DNA from: Luteibacter aegosomatis
GTDB lineage: Bacteria; Pseudomonadota; Gammaproteobacteria; Xanthomonadales; Rhodanobacteraceae
Direction: 5' to 3'
DNA length: 64,000 bases
Assembly (NCBI RefSeq): GCF_023078455.1
Contig: NZ_CP095740.1
Location: 3,460,001-3,524,000, forward strand
Each line of letters opens with the position of its first letter. The stretch's first letter is position 1. The notes under the pieces are model-generated. The model had not been told where the DNA came from. It did not search any database and worked only from the letters and a program-made list of their open reading frames with translations. The position numbers and the translations under genes are program-made. Shown one piece after another: positions 56,117-64,000 of this stretch.

Positions 56117-57954
56117 CGGGCCACCTCCGTACGGTCCTGGGCGAACACCACCGTTTCGCAGAACGTGTTCAACGACACGTAGCGCGAAAGGAACCGTGCC
56201 ATCACGGCACCGAACAGATGGATGCCGGTACCGGCGAACGCCGCCGCCTCGCAATGCAACGCCACCTCGACACCGCGCCCGTACATGGCCGGCCCATCGA
56301 ACGGCAGGCGACGCACCACAGAACGCGCGCGGGCTTCGTTCAATCCCTCCACCATGCGACGCGCGGCCATGTCGGTATCGCCGCCATACAACGACAGCAA
56401 CTCACGCAGGGCATCGGCGTCGCCGGCGTCGCCCAGCAACGACAGGTGATCCAGTTGCAGGTGGGTGAGCAGCTTCCACGCCGACGCCTCCTCGGCCAAG
56501 CCGGCGCGCGGCCACGTCGGCCCGACCAGGCAACGCACGGAGGCCACCGGCGCATCGCCCTCGAGGACGAAGTCGCTCTCACCCTGCCCCACCGGCATGT
56601 GCAGCGGCAGGTCGCGATTGGTGCAGAGCAGGCGCATGCCGAGTTGGCGCAGGTCGCCGGCGTAGGGCGCCTGCCGTCCGTCGACGAGGGATAGATAGAC
56701 CTCGCTGCCCGCATAGCCCGATCGCGGTCCGTCGCGCCGGGCCGGCGTCGAGGCGATGCGCATGTCCCGGCGCAGCGAGTAGTAGGCCATGTCCGGCACG
56801 TGCCAGGCCGCTTCGGCCGCGCCATGGAACGGCTGGAAGGTGCGCACCGGGGCGCGTGCATCGCCGTAGCCGCGCACGCGATCGACGCCGTGCACCTCGA
56901 AGTCCATGGGGCGGGTGCGGTCGGCCAGCACGTGGAATTCATGGGCATCCGCAAGCAAGTGGATGCGATCGGCTTCGCGATGGAACAGGTTGATCGCCGG
57001 CGTGCAGAACAGGCGGATGCCCGATGCGTCCACGGCGCCATCCAGGCGCATGTCCGCGCGGTCCAGCCACACGACGATCGAGAAACGTGCGGCCTCGACG
57101 GACGCCAGGGCGTCGCGCAGGTTGCGCAGCGAGGCGAACATGTAGCGCTGCGGACAGGCGAAGTACTCCCTGAGCAAGCGATACCCGGAAAACGATCGCT
57201 CGTCCTGCGGCAGCAACGCTTCGTCATCGTCGAAGCCCATGGGCCGGATGCTCAGACGGTCGCGACGCACGTCGACGCCGGCGGCCAGCACCGAAAAGCC
57301 CTGGCCGCGGGCGAGCATCGCTTCGTAGAGGTGGGCGGCGACGTCGCCGGGACCGGCAAGGAACAGGTCGAGCGAATCTACTTCGAGCGTACGGGCGCCC
57401 TGCCCGCCCGTGCATTCGAAGTCCAGCCGCAACGCCGCCCTCGCGTCGGTGCCGTCCGGCGGCACGAGGCCCGCCGAGGCGATAGCGGCGGGTGACCCGA
57501 GGTAGCGCGCGTCCTCGAGGGTCAGCGGCAGCAGGTGCACGTCGTGCGCGGTGCGGTAGCGGCATGGCGTACCGCCGTCATGGGCTGGCCTGGCGCGCAG
57601 CATCGATCCCCGCGGTACGCGGGTACCCGAGGCAGGCAGGCCCTTGCCCGCGTCGGCGCGCATGGCCACCACCGCCATCGAGGGCAACGGTGCGAGAAGA
57701 CCGGGATAGAGCATTTCCACCAGGTGCCGGGTGAAAACCGGATACTGGGCGTCGATCTTCATCTGCACGCGTGCGGCCATGAACGCGAAGCCCTCCAGCA
57801 AGCGCTCGACGTACGGGTCCGCGCACTCGATGCCCTGCATGCCGAGGCGCGAGGCGATGCCGGGATATGCCGCGGCGAATTCCGCGCCCATGTCCCTCAC
57901 GTGCCTGAGTTCCTGGTCGTAATAGCGAACGAATGTCGGGTCCATGCGATTCAT
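56080..57954 (-). CDS. tssF: TssF baseplate component
   Basis: A 624-residue T6SS baseplate protein (TssF/VasA). It opens with the conserved FVRYYDQELRHVRDMGAEFAAAYPGIASRLGMQG and PYVERLLEGFAFMAARVQMKIDAQYPVFTRHLVEMLYPG, and ends with the SRYVSLNTFCETVV region. The start is the ATG at 57954, overlapping tssE by 4 bases (ATGA). Length and motifs fit the family. Confidence 0.95.
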   Translation of the reverse strand: MNRMDPTFVRYYDQELRHVRDMGAEFAAAYPGIASRLGMQGIECADPYVERLLEGFAFMAARVQMKIDAQYPVFTRHLVEMLYPGLLAPLPSMAVVAMRADAGKGLPASGTRVPRGSMLRARPAHDGGTPCRYRTAHDVHLLPLTLEDARYLGSPAAIASAGLVPPDGTDARAALRLDFECTGGQGARTLEVDSLDLFLAGPGDVAAHLYEAMLARGQGFSVLAAGVDVRRDRLSIRPMGFDDDEALLPQDERSFSGYRLLREYFACPQRYMFASLRNLRDALASVEAARFSIVVWLDRADMRLDGAVDASGIRLFCTPAINLFHREADRIHLLADAHEFHVLADRTRPMDFEVHGVDRVRGYGDARAPVRTFQPFHGAAEAAWHVPDMAYYSLRRDMRIASTPARRDGPRSGYAGSEVYLSLVDGRQAPYAGDLRQLGMRLLCTNRDLPLHMPVGQGESDFVLEGDAPVASVRCLVGPTWPRAGLAEEASAWKLLTHLQLDHLSLLGDAGDADALRELLSLYGGDTDMAARRMVEGLNEARARSVVRRLPFDGPAMYGRGVEVALHCEAAAFAGTGIHLFGAVMARFLSRYVSLNTFCETVVFAQDRTEVARWTTCPGTRPVL

Positions 57955-58436
57955 TCCGGCTCATCGGGTGTCGCGAAGCGAAACGTCTCCAGATCGGCTT
58001 CGGTGTCGAGGCGAATGCGCAACGGCAGCGGCTGCGCCCACAGGACGGATTCGATCCGGAACGACAGCGTTCGACTCGCCGCGCCGGTACCGCCGCGCTC
58101 GACCTCGACGCTGAGGGTGCCGCCCATCAGGCGGGGCTCGAAACGCAGGATCGCCGCATGCAGGGCACGCCGCAGCGCGTCCGCATCCAGGCCCTCCGCG
58201 CTCATGCCGGCCAGGTCGGGGATACCGAAGCACAGCACCGAATCCTCGACGCGGCGGCCGCCGCATGGCGGCTCCACGCGCACGCAATTGAGCAACCAGC
58301 CCAGGTCGCGTCGGACGCTTTCGCGGAGCTGCGCGGCGGTGACACCGCGCATCCCGTGAGGCCCGTCGGGCGGATCGTCACGAAGGCGGTCGAGCAGCGA
58401 TGGCTGGAGCCGCTCCCGGGGGGTCAGTCCGGCCAT
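57951..58436 (-). CDS. tssE: TssE baseplate component (gp25-like)
   Basis: A 161-residue T6SS baseplate protein homologous to phage T4 gp25. Despite the lysozyme-like family name, catalytic activity is not expected. Typical elements are LLDRLRD near the N terminus, RDLGWLLNCVRV, VLCFGIPDLAGMS, and the C-terminal arginine-rich beta strands (LRIRLDTEADLETF). The ATG at 58436 lies 12 bases after the hcp stop. Confidence 0.92.
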   Translation of the reverse strand: MAGLTPRERLQPSLLDRLRDDPPDGPHGMRGVTAAQLRESVRRDLGWLLNCVRVEPPCGGRRVEDSVLCFGIPDLAGMSAEGLDADALRRALHAAILRFEPRLMGGTLSVEVERGGTGAASRTLSFRIESVLWAQPLPLRIRLDTEADLETFRFATPDEPE

Positions 58437-58448
58437 CGCTCAAACGGC

Positions 58449-58952
58449 TCAGGACGCCGCGACCTGCTGCATGTTGAAGGTGAATTCCTTCGCGCCGCCG
58501 ACCTTCTTGCCCGCGTTGTCCTGCGGCTGGAAGCCATACTTGAACTTGCCGAAATGCAGGGTGACGCTCTCGGTGAGTCGATCGTCCATGCCGCTGCCGC
58601 CCGTGCTCACCGAGGTGATCATCACGCCTTCGCTCAGTTCGATGGTCACGAAGTCGGTCTGCTCGCCCGTCGCGTTGGTGACGTACAGGGTGACGTTGTC
58701 GATGCGCGCGCCGGTGCAGCAGGCGTTGAGCAAGGCGTTGGAGGCCGCGTCGACGTACTTGGTGACGGTGATGTCCTGCACGTTGGCCTTGCCGCCGGAG
58801 GTGTGGCCCTGGCCATGGTGCAGGTCGGCGGTGTTGCTGGCGCCCCACGCCCACGCGAGGATGGGTACCTCACCCTTGTGCTTGGCGTGCTGAGAATCGC
58901 CTTCGATCTTCACGCCGCCGTTGCCGAACTTCAGGTGCATGTCGTATGCCAT
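58449..58952 (-). CDS. hcp: Hcp (TssD) tube protein
   Basis: A 167-residue Hcp, which forms the inner hexameric tube and carries effectors. Family features are MAYDMHLKFGNGGVKIEGDSQHAKHKGEVPILAWAWGASN at the start, ITVTKYVDAASNALLNACCTG, and KYGFQPQDNAGKKVGG near the C terminus. It has a strong AAGGAAAG ribosome-binding site. A 64-base gap with a hairpin separates it from tssC, in contrast to the many overlapping neighbours. Confidence 0.95.
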   Translation of the reverse strand: MAYDMHLKFGNGGVKIEGDSQHAKHKGEVPILAWAWGASNTADLHHGQGHTSGGKANVQDITVTKYVDAASNALLNACCTGARIDNVTLYVTNATGEQTDFVTIELSEGVMITSVSTGGSGMDDRLTESVTLHFGKFKYGFQPQDNAGKKVGGAKEFTFNMQQVAAS

Positions 58953-58983
58953 GGATGTCTTTCCTTATGACGTTGGGGATGTT

Positions 58984-59005
58984 CGCCGGCGGTCCGCCAC
59001 CGGCG
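58984..59005 (-). promoter_or_regulatory. Hairpin between tssC and hcp
   Basis: A 6-base-pair GC stem (CGCCGG at 58984-58989 with CCGGCG at 59000-59005) lies in the tssC-hcp gap. It could protect an hcp transcript 5' end or attenuate read-through, giving higher Hcp levels. No U-run follows. Confidence 0.35.
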
Positions 59006-59016
59006 TGGGGGGGCCT

Positions 59017-60513
59017 TCAGGCGCCCTTGCCCGAAGGCAGGCGCGCCACGAGGCGAAGGGAAACGGTCAGGCCTTCGAGCTGGTAATGCGGTTTGAGGTA
59101 GAACTTGGAGCTGTAGTAACCGGCACGGCCTTCCACCTCCTCGACGACGACACGCGCGTCGGCGAGCGGCTTGCGGGCCTTGCTTTCCTCGCTGGAATTC
59201 ACCGGGTCGCCGTCGACGTACTGGAGTATCCAGTCGCTCAACCAGCGCTCGAGCTGTTGCCGCGTGCCAAACGAACCGACCTTGTCTCGAACGATGCACT
59301 TGAGGTAGTGCGCGAAGCGCGAGCAGGCGAACATGTAGGGAAGCCGTGCGCTCAACGCGGCATTGGCCGTGGCGTCCGCATCGTCGTATTCCTCGGGCCG
59401 GGCCAGCGACTGCGCGCCGATGAACGCGGCCATGCCCGAATGCTTCCGATGCACCAGCGGCATCAATCCCATCTTGTCCAGCTCGGCCGAGCGGCGATCC
59501 GTGATGGCGATTTCCGTCGGGCACTTCATGTCCACGCCGCCGTCGTCGGTGGGGAACGTGTGCGCCGGCAGGTTGACGACCGCCCCACCCGACTCCACGC
59601 CGCGGATGCGCGTGCACCAGCCGTGGGTCGCGAACGAGCGGTTGATGTTCACGCCCAGGGCATAGGCGGCGTTCTGCCAGGTATAGCGTGACGAATCGCC
59701 GGCGGCCGTGTCTTCCTCGAAGTCGAATCCGTCCACGGGATCGGTCTTCGCGCCGTAAGGCAGGCGGGCGAGCGTGCGCGGCATCACGAGGGCCACGTAT
59801 TTGGCGTCTTCGCTGTCGCGCAGCGCACGCCAGCCGGCGTAATCGGGGGTCGAGAAGATCTTCGCCAGGTCGCGCGGGTTCGCCAGCTCGTTCCAGCCTT
59901 CCATGCCGAGCAGGGCCGGCGCCGCGGCGGCGATGAAGGGCGCGTGCGCGGTGGCGGCGATCTGCGCCATGCCGCGCAGCAGTTCCACGTCCTGCGGCCC
60001 ATGGTCGAAGTAGTAGTCGCCGATCAGGCAGCCGTAGGGTTCGCCGCCGAGCTGGCCGTATTCCTCTTCGTAGATCTTCTTGAAGATCGGGCTCTGGTCC
60101 CACGCGGCGCCCTTGTAACGCTTCAACGTGCGGCCCAGCTCGGCCTTGGAGAGGTTCATCACCCGGATCTTCAGCTCGGCGCCCGTGTCGGTCTGGCTCA
60201 CCAGGTGGTACAGGCCGCGCCAGGTGCCTTCCAGTTGCTGGAATGCCGGGTGGTGAAGCACCAGGTTGATCTGCTCGGACAGCTTCCGGTCGATCTCGGC
60301 GATACAGGCCTTGATCGTCTCCGCGACGTCGTCGGACACGGTATCGCCGCGCTCGAGTACCTGCTCGGCCAGCGTACGCACGGCCGATTCCACTTCCTCC
60401 CGCGCCCGGTCGTTCCGGGGGCGGAATTCCCTGGCAAGCAAGGCGGCGAAGTCGCTGGTCGTTTCCCCGACAACGGGGATGGCGGCGTCGGTAGCCTGCA
60501 TGTCGGTCGCCAT
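59017..60513 (-). CDS. tssC: TssC sheath protein
   Basis: A 498-residue large sheath subunit, which with TssB makes the contractile sheath. Recognisable elements are the EVESAVRTLAEQVL region, AIDRKLSEQINLVLHHPAFQQLEGTWRGLYHLV, and the C-terminal EVEGRAGYYSSKFYLKPHYQLEGLTVSLRLVARLPSG. Start ATG at 60513, 3 bases after the tssB stop. Confidence 0.95.
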   Translation of the reverse strand: MATDMQATDAAIPVVGETTSDFAALLAREFRPRNDRAREEVESAVRTLAEQVLERGDTVSDDVAETIKACIAEIDRKLSEQINLVLHHPAFQQLEGTWRGLYHLVSQTDTGAELKIRVMNLSKAELGRTLKRYKGAAWDQSPIFKKIYEEEYGQLGGEPYGCLIGDYYFDHGPQDVELLRGMAQIAATAHAPFIAAAAPALLGMEGWNELANPRDLAKIFSTPDYAGWRALRDSEDAKYVALVMPRTLARLPYGAKTDPVDGFDFEEDTAAGDSSRYTWQNAAYALGVNINRSFATHGWCTRIRGVESGGAVVNLPAHTFPTDDGGVDMKCPTEIAITDRRSAELDKMGLMPLVHRKHSGMAAFIGAQSLARPEEYDDADATANAALSARLPYMFACSRFAHYLKCIVRDKVGSFGTRQQLERWLSDWILQYVDGDPVNSSEESKARKPLADARVVVEEVEGRAGYYSSKFYLKPHYQLEGLTVSLRLVARLPSGKGA

Positions 60514-60516
60514 CGC

Positions 60517-61014
60517 TCAACCCTCCCCGTCCGTCGTGGACGACGTCAGGCCGGCCAGCAGCGCCGGATCGCGCAGCGCCTGGGCCAGCAACCGTTCCGC
60601 GCCGGCCTTGCCGTCGAGGTAGGCATCGAGGTTGGCTAGCCGCGTACGGGCCTCGAGGAGCCTGGCCAGGGGAGCTACCCTTCGCGCCACGGCCTCCGGC
60701 AAGAAATCGTCCATGTGGCGAAACGACATGTCGACGCGCAGCTGGCCCTCGCCGGTCAACGCATTGGGCACCTCGAAGGCCAGGGACGGCGCGATCGCCT
60801 CCATGCGGTCGTTGAAATGGTCGACGTCGAACTCGATCGCCTTGCGCTCGTCGATGGGAGGCAGTTCGTCGGCGGCGGCACCGGAGAGGTCGGCCATCAC
60901 GCCCATGGTGAAGGGGATCGACACCTTCTTCCGTGCGCCGTTCAGCTCGACGTCGTATTCGATCTGTACCCGGGGCGCACGATGGCGTGCGATGAGTTTC
61001 TGACTGCTATCCAT
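60517..61014 (-). CDS. tssB: TssB sheath protein
   Basis: A 165-residue small sheath subunit. It carries the RHRAPRVQIEYDVELNGARKKVSIPFTMGVMADLSG motif, and FDVDHFNDRMEAIAP. It is the first gene of the main leftward T6SS operon, whose promoter should lie in the 457-base intergenic region to its right. Confidence 0.94.
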   Translation of the reverse strand: MDSSQKLIARHRAPRVQIEYDVELNGARKKVSIPFTMGVMADLSGAAADELPPIDERKAIEFDVDHFNDRMEAIAPSLAFEVPNALTGEGQLRVDMSFRHMDDFLPEAVARRVAPLARLLEARTRLANLDAYLDGKAGAERLLAQALRDPALLAGLTSSTTDGEG

Positions 61015-61471
61015 GGCAGGTTCCTTGGCGTTCCGTAGGGGTTGCTCGACGCGAGGTGTCAGTGGCCGGTGGGCCGTGCGTCGATCATCGGCGACGCGTC
61101 ACCGGCAGGGGAAATCGTTCGTCGATATGGCAGCGATAAGGCGCGCCGATGGGATCGATGCCGATTGCTTGCCTGTTCCTGCTCCCGAAGCCGCCACGTC
61201 GACGACGCATGACTGGCATCACAATCCCGGCGATCGATCGCGCCGAATACTCTTTCGAGTGATTGACCCCCGGGACGCCGTGCGTGCAGATAGACGTTCA
61301 ACCGTGAACGTGCCGCCTGGACGACGGCTTTTCCATGGGCGCGACGCATGTCGTGCACCACGTCACGAAAACGGCGTTCGATTGAACGCAGTGGCGTGTT
61401 CGTACAGGAAAGCGAACGCGCGTGTTTCAGCCAACCGCGTTTCCCCGCGCGGTGGGCATGGCCGGCCGTCG
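61015..61471. promoter_or_regulatory. Divergent control region between tssB and LysR 2
   Basis: A 457-base region without a convincing gene; an open frame runs through it in phase with LysR 2, but it has no start signal or similarity. It contains an inverted repeat ACTC-TTTC-GAGT (61249-61260) in the context AATACTCTTTCGAGTGATT. This could be a LysR operator. The tssB promoter must lie here on the minus strand; I saw no clear -24/-12 sigma54 motif. Confidence 0.5.
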
Positions 61472-62449
61472 ATGAACATCAAGCCCAGCGATCTCCCCCT
61501 GTTGGTGTCGCTCGACATGTTGCTCGAAGAGCGCAACGTGACGCGCGCCGCATCCAGGCTGCACGTGAGCCAACCCGCCCTGTCCGCGCAGCTCGCGCGG
61601 CTGCGCCGGCTATTCAACGATCCCCTGCTCGTACCCTCGGAAACCGGGCGCGGCATGGTGGCTACCCCCAAGGCGGAGGACATGGCCACCGCCCTCCGCG
61701 GCGCCCTGACCCAGTTGGGCGCACTGGGCGATTCGGTCGACATCTTCGATCCGGCGAGCGATGCCGCCACTTTCCGCGTAAGCGGCTCGTTCAGCGCCGT
61801 GGGCACGTTCGCGCGACCGCTCATCCAGGCCATCCACGCGCACCGCAATCGCAGCCTGCGCGTGGCGTTCGACACGCTCACCGAAGACCAGGACGTGCTC
61901 CCCCGTTTCGAGAGCGGCGACATCGACCTGTTGCTAGTCCCCGCCGAACAAGTGCCGCCGTCGCTGAAGATGCGCCAGCTCATGGCCGATCGGCTCGTGC
62001 TGGTGCAGCGCAAGGGCCATCCCCGCGGCGACGGCCCCGTCACCGTCGAACAGTTCTGCCGCCTGGGCCACATGGTGGCCTCCCCGCTGGGTCGCCTGGA
62101 CCGGCTGATGGACCAGCGCCTGAAGGAACTGGACCTGTCGCGTGACGTGCTGGTGTCCGCCCCTCATGGCGACGCCATCGGCGGCACCCTCGCCAGCACC
62201 GACCTCGTCTGCATCCTTCCCGAGAGCATGGTGGAAGCCGTGGGTGCCGACGTGGAGGCGCACGCCATCCCGTTCGACCTGCCCGACGTATCGCTTTCCA
62301 TGGCCTGGCACAGCCGCCTGGACAAGCATCCGGCGCATCGCTGGCTGCGCGAGCAGATGGTCGCCATCAGCCGCGGACTGCATCCCGCCCGACACGACGA
62401 CGACTTCCGTCCGACCGCATCGAGAGTGCCTTCCAGTGGATACAACTGA
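61472..62449 (+). CDS. LysR-type regulator 2 (right T6SS flank)
   Basis: A 325-residue LysR-type regulator. Its HTH (LPLLVSLDMLLEERNVTRAASRLHVSQPALSAQLARLR) is nearly identical to that of the regulator at 38391, including the following DPLLVPSETGRGMVATPKAE. The effector domain is more diverged. The ATG at 61472 matches the paralog start. Its stop overlaps the following tssA by 14 bases. It is divergent from tssB and so is the best candidate to control the operon. Confidence 0.92.
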   Translation: MNIKPSDLPLLVSLDMLLEERNVTRAASRLHVSQPALSAQLARLRRLFNDPLLVPSETGRGMVATPKAEDMATALRGALTQLGALGDSVDIFDPASDAATFRVSGSFSAVGTFARPLIQAIHAHRNRSLRVAFDTLTEDQDVLPRFESGDIDLLLVPAEQVPPSLKMRQLMADRLVLVQRKGHPRGDGPVTVEQFCRLGHMVASPLGRLDRLMDQRLKELDLSRDVLVSAPHGDAIGGTLASTDLVCILPESMVEAVGADVEAHAIPFDLPDVSLSMAWHSRLDKHPAHRWLREQMVAISRGLHPARHDDDFRPTASRVPSSGYN

Positions 62450-63455
62450 ACACCTGCTCGCACCGCTGGCCGACGACGTGCCCTGCGGTCCCAACCTGGA
62501 ATACGACGCCGACTTCCTGAAGCTCGACGCCCTCGCCGCGCCGCGTCCCGAGCGCGCCGTCGGCGATGCGGTCAAACAGGCCGAAGAGCCGGAATGGCGT
62601 GAGGTGCTGGCACAGGCCGACGCACTCGCCACGCGCACGCGCGACGTGCGCATCGCCACCCACCTGGCCACGGCCTGGATGAAGACCGCCGGGATACCGG
62701 CCTGGTCCCGGGGCATCGGCCTGGTCCACGACCTGCTCGAACGGTATTGGGACGAGGTGCATCCGAGGCTGGAAGACGGCGACCCCGTCGAGCGCATCAA
62801 CGCGCTGGCGGCGATTTCCGCCACCGACGGCATGTTCGGTTACCTGCGCCACGTGCCGGTGTTGCGCGCCGAACGCGTGGGCAGTTTCAGCCTGCGCGAC
62901 GTGCGCGCGATGAACGGCAGCCTGCGCGGCAACGACGACGCCGTGGTTCGCGCCGACGCCTCGCCCGAGACGATCGAGGCGGTGATGCAGAACGTCGACG
63001 ACGCGAGCCTGCTCGAGGTCGATACCGCCGTGGCTCGCGCGATCGAATACCTCGATGCGATCGGCCGCCTGTTCGACGAACGCACGCCGGGCATGGGACC
63101 CGACTTCGAGGCCTTGCGCCGGGAGCTTCGCGAACTGCACGGGTTCCTGCATGCGCAGGTGACGGTACGCATGCCGCAGATGGCGCAGGCCGAACCGGAA
63201 GCCGTCGTCGACGATACCGCCCCCGAGGCGCTCAACGCCCCGGGTCGCGGACCCATTCGCGGCACCGACGACGTGTGCCGCATGCTCGACGAGATCTGCG
63301 CCTGGTATGCGCAGCACGAACCATCCAGTCCGGTGCGGCCGATGTTGCGCCGTGCGCGTGGACTGGTCGGGCTCGGCTTCGGCGAATTGCTGCGTGCGAT
63401 CGCACCGGGCGGGTATTCGGAGTTCCAGCAGTTGGCGGGAGATGGGGCGGAATAG
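62436..63455 (+). CDS. tssA: TssA (ImpA family) component 2
   Basis: A 339-residue TssA paralog. The ImpA N terminus reads VPCGPNLEYDADFLKLDALAAPRPERAVGDAVKQAEEPEWREVL, and the C-terminal end has VCRMLDEICAWYAQHEPSSPVRPMLRRARGLVGLGF. The start is GTG at 62436, overlapping the LysR gene by 14 bases, similar to the left cassette. The middle (residues ~150-220) differs from TssA 1, so the two may be used in different situations or form mixed assemblies. Confidence 0.92.
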   Translation: MDTTEHLLAPLADDVPCGPNLEYDADFLKLDALAAPRPERAVGDAVKQAEEPEWREVLAQADALATRTRDVRIATHLATAWMKTAGIPAWSRGIGLVHDLLERYWDEVHPRLEDGDPVERINALAAISATDGMFGYLRHVPVLRAERVGSFSLRDVRAMNGSLRGNDDAVVRADASPETIEAVMQNVDDASLLEVDTAVARAIEYLDAIGRLFDERTPGMGPDFEALRRELRELHGFLHAQVTVRMPQMAQAEPEAVVDDTAPEALNAPGRGPIRGTDDVCRMLDEICAWYAQHEPSSPVRPMLRRARGLVGLGFGELLRAIAPGGYSEFQQLAGDGAE

Positions 63456-63506
63456 CCTGTAAGCCGATCACCGCCCGGGCACCTCGCCGTTGCCCATCGC
63501 GGCACT

Positions 63507-63818
63507 TCACCAACGCACCCGTCGAAACCACCAAAGCAACGCAACGCCCGACGCGACGGCAACCACCACTACGAGCGTGGCGACGACCCACGGTCCTATC
63601 GAAGCGCGCGGCTCCACCCGACGCCGCACCGGCGCCACGATCGGACGCATGCCGGTCGCGGGGCGGCGCAGCGTATGCAGCGCAGCGCCCTGGGCCCGCA
63701 CCGCCGCGCCGAGCAGTTCGCGGCGGCGGCGGCGATATTCCGCCGTGTCGATGCGCGCGCCGCTATGCGCATCGTTCAACGCCATCAGGTCGCGATTCAG
63801 CGCATGGGTCCAGTCCAT
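63507..63818 (-). CDS. Small tail-anchored membrane protein
   Basis: A 103-residue protein with an N-terminal soluble helical part (MDWTHALNRDLMALNDAHSG), an Arg-rich segment, and a single C-terminal transmembrane helix (GPWVVATLVVVVAVASGVALLWWF). Its start overlaps the stop of the FGE-like gene (TGATG), so the two are coupled. No family recognised. The arrangement next to a TagR-like gene suggests a membrane partner in T6SS signalling. Confidence 0.7.
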   Translation of the reverse strand: MDWTHALNRDLMALNDAHSGARIDTAEYRRRRRELLGAAVRAQGAALHTLRRPATGMRPIVAPVRRRVEPRASIGPWVVATLVVVVAVASGVALLWWFRRVRW

Positions 63819-64000
63819 CAGCGGATCTCCCTCACCAGGCGGAAGCCGACGTCACGGTCGGGCGAGCCGTCGGTGGCCTTTACCGTGGTCACCGAACACG
63901 CGTCGGGACCACTGCGGTAACTGCCGCCACGCATCGCCAGCGAACCGCCCCGGGTCACCCATTCCCAGACGCCGCCGGTCAGGCCCACCAGCCCCCACGG
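63818..64000 (-). CDS. Formylglycine-generating-enzyme-like protein, C-terminal end (TagR-like)
   Basis: Only the last 60 residues lie in the window. They read PWGLVGLTGGVWEWVTRGGS, then AMRGGSYRSGPDACSV and DVGFRLVREIR. The GLxGxVWEW and RGGS-and-GFRLVR motifs are the C-terminal signature of the SUMF1/FGE fold. In Pseudomonas the periplasmic T6SS regulator TagR has this fold and acts upstream of PpkA. That role is an inference here; other FGE-fold proteins exist. It is cut by the window edge. Confidence 0.8.
   Translation of the reverse strand, partial: PWGLVGLTGGVWEWVTRGGSLAMRGGSYRSGPDACSVTTVKATDGSPDRDVGFRLVREIR

Noticed and set aside
61013..61471. LysR 2 extended by ~150 residues upstream
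   Set aside because: The paralog alignment starts at 61472 and the upstream part has no similarity or start signal.

Overview
The window is one continuous, GC-rich, densely coded stretch of a bacterial chromosome. Gene content and order point to Gammaproteobacteria, order Xanthomonadales, most likely Rhodanobacteraceae (a Luteibacter/Dyella-like organism). This is an inference from the petABC-sspA-sspB block, the miaB-phoH-ybeY-corC block, an Oar-type TonB-dependent receptor and REP-like palindromes with a GCTCCCACC core. No rRNA, CRISPR array, insertion sequence or integrase is visible.

Left part (1-38.3 kb) is housekeeping. It holds recB (cut by the window edge) and recC, a HemJ/CopD-like membrane protein, a heptad-repeat coiled-coil protein, tRNA-Val, uvrB, a type IV pilin-like protein, tRNA-Asn, mpg with a 45-residue partner, and a SRAP-fold protein that has lost its catalytic residues. 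Next come a DUF3309 peptide, ppnN, a large TonB-dependent receptor with a recognisable promoter, a PlsC-GNAT acyltransferase, marC, SDR-grxD, sodB, purEK, a Trm112-like protein, DUF1631, nadC, DUF3301, sspAB and petABC (cytochrome bc1). It ends with a DegS-like protease, a lytic transglycosylase, miaB-phoH-ybeY-corC and a DUF4105 protein. REP-like elements occur only between 25.8 and 37.1 kb.

Right part (38.4-64 kb) is a type VI secretion system. A tightly packed leftward gene run, probably one operon (61.0 to 40.4 kb), reads tssB-tssC-hcp-tssE-tssF-tssG-clpV-unknown A-unknown B-vgrG-DUF6931-fha-tssK-tssL(OmpA)-tssM-Ser/Thr kinase. Many neighbours overlap by ATGA. On each side of it lies a rightward two-gene cassette, a LysR regulator whose end overlaps a tssA gene, so the cluster has two LysR-TssA paralogous pairs as bookends. 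Beyond the right cassette are a small membrane protein and the end of a formylglycine-generating-enzyme-fold gene resembling TagR, both leftward.

The secretion genes fit together as a machine: TssBC sheath, Hcp tube, VgrG tip, TssEFGK baseplate, TssLM membrane anchor and ClpV recycling. A threonine-phosphorylation control layer (kinase, FHA protein, TagR-like protein, and a TVMR motif at the TssL N terminus) appears to be linked to it. No TssJ lipoprotein, PAAR protein, PppA phosphatase or TagF is visible in the window. The most novel content is the tandem pair of unknown paralogs between clpV and vgrG and the duplicated LysR-TssA cassettes.
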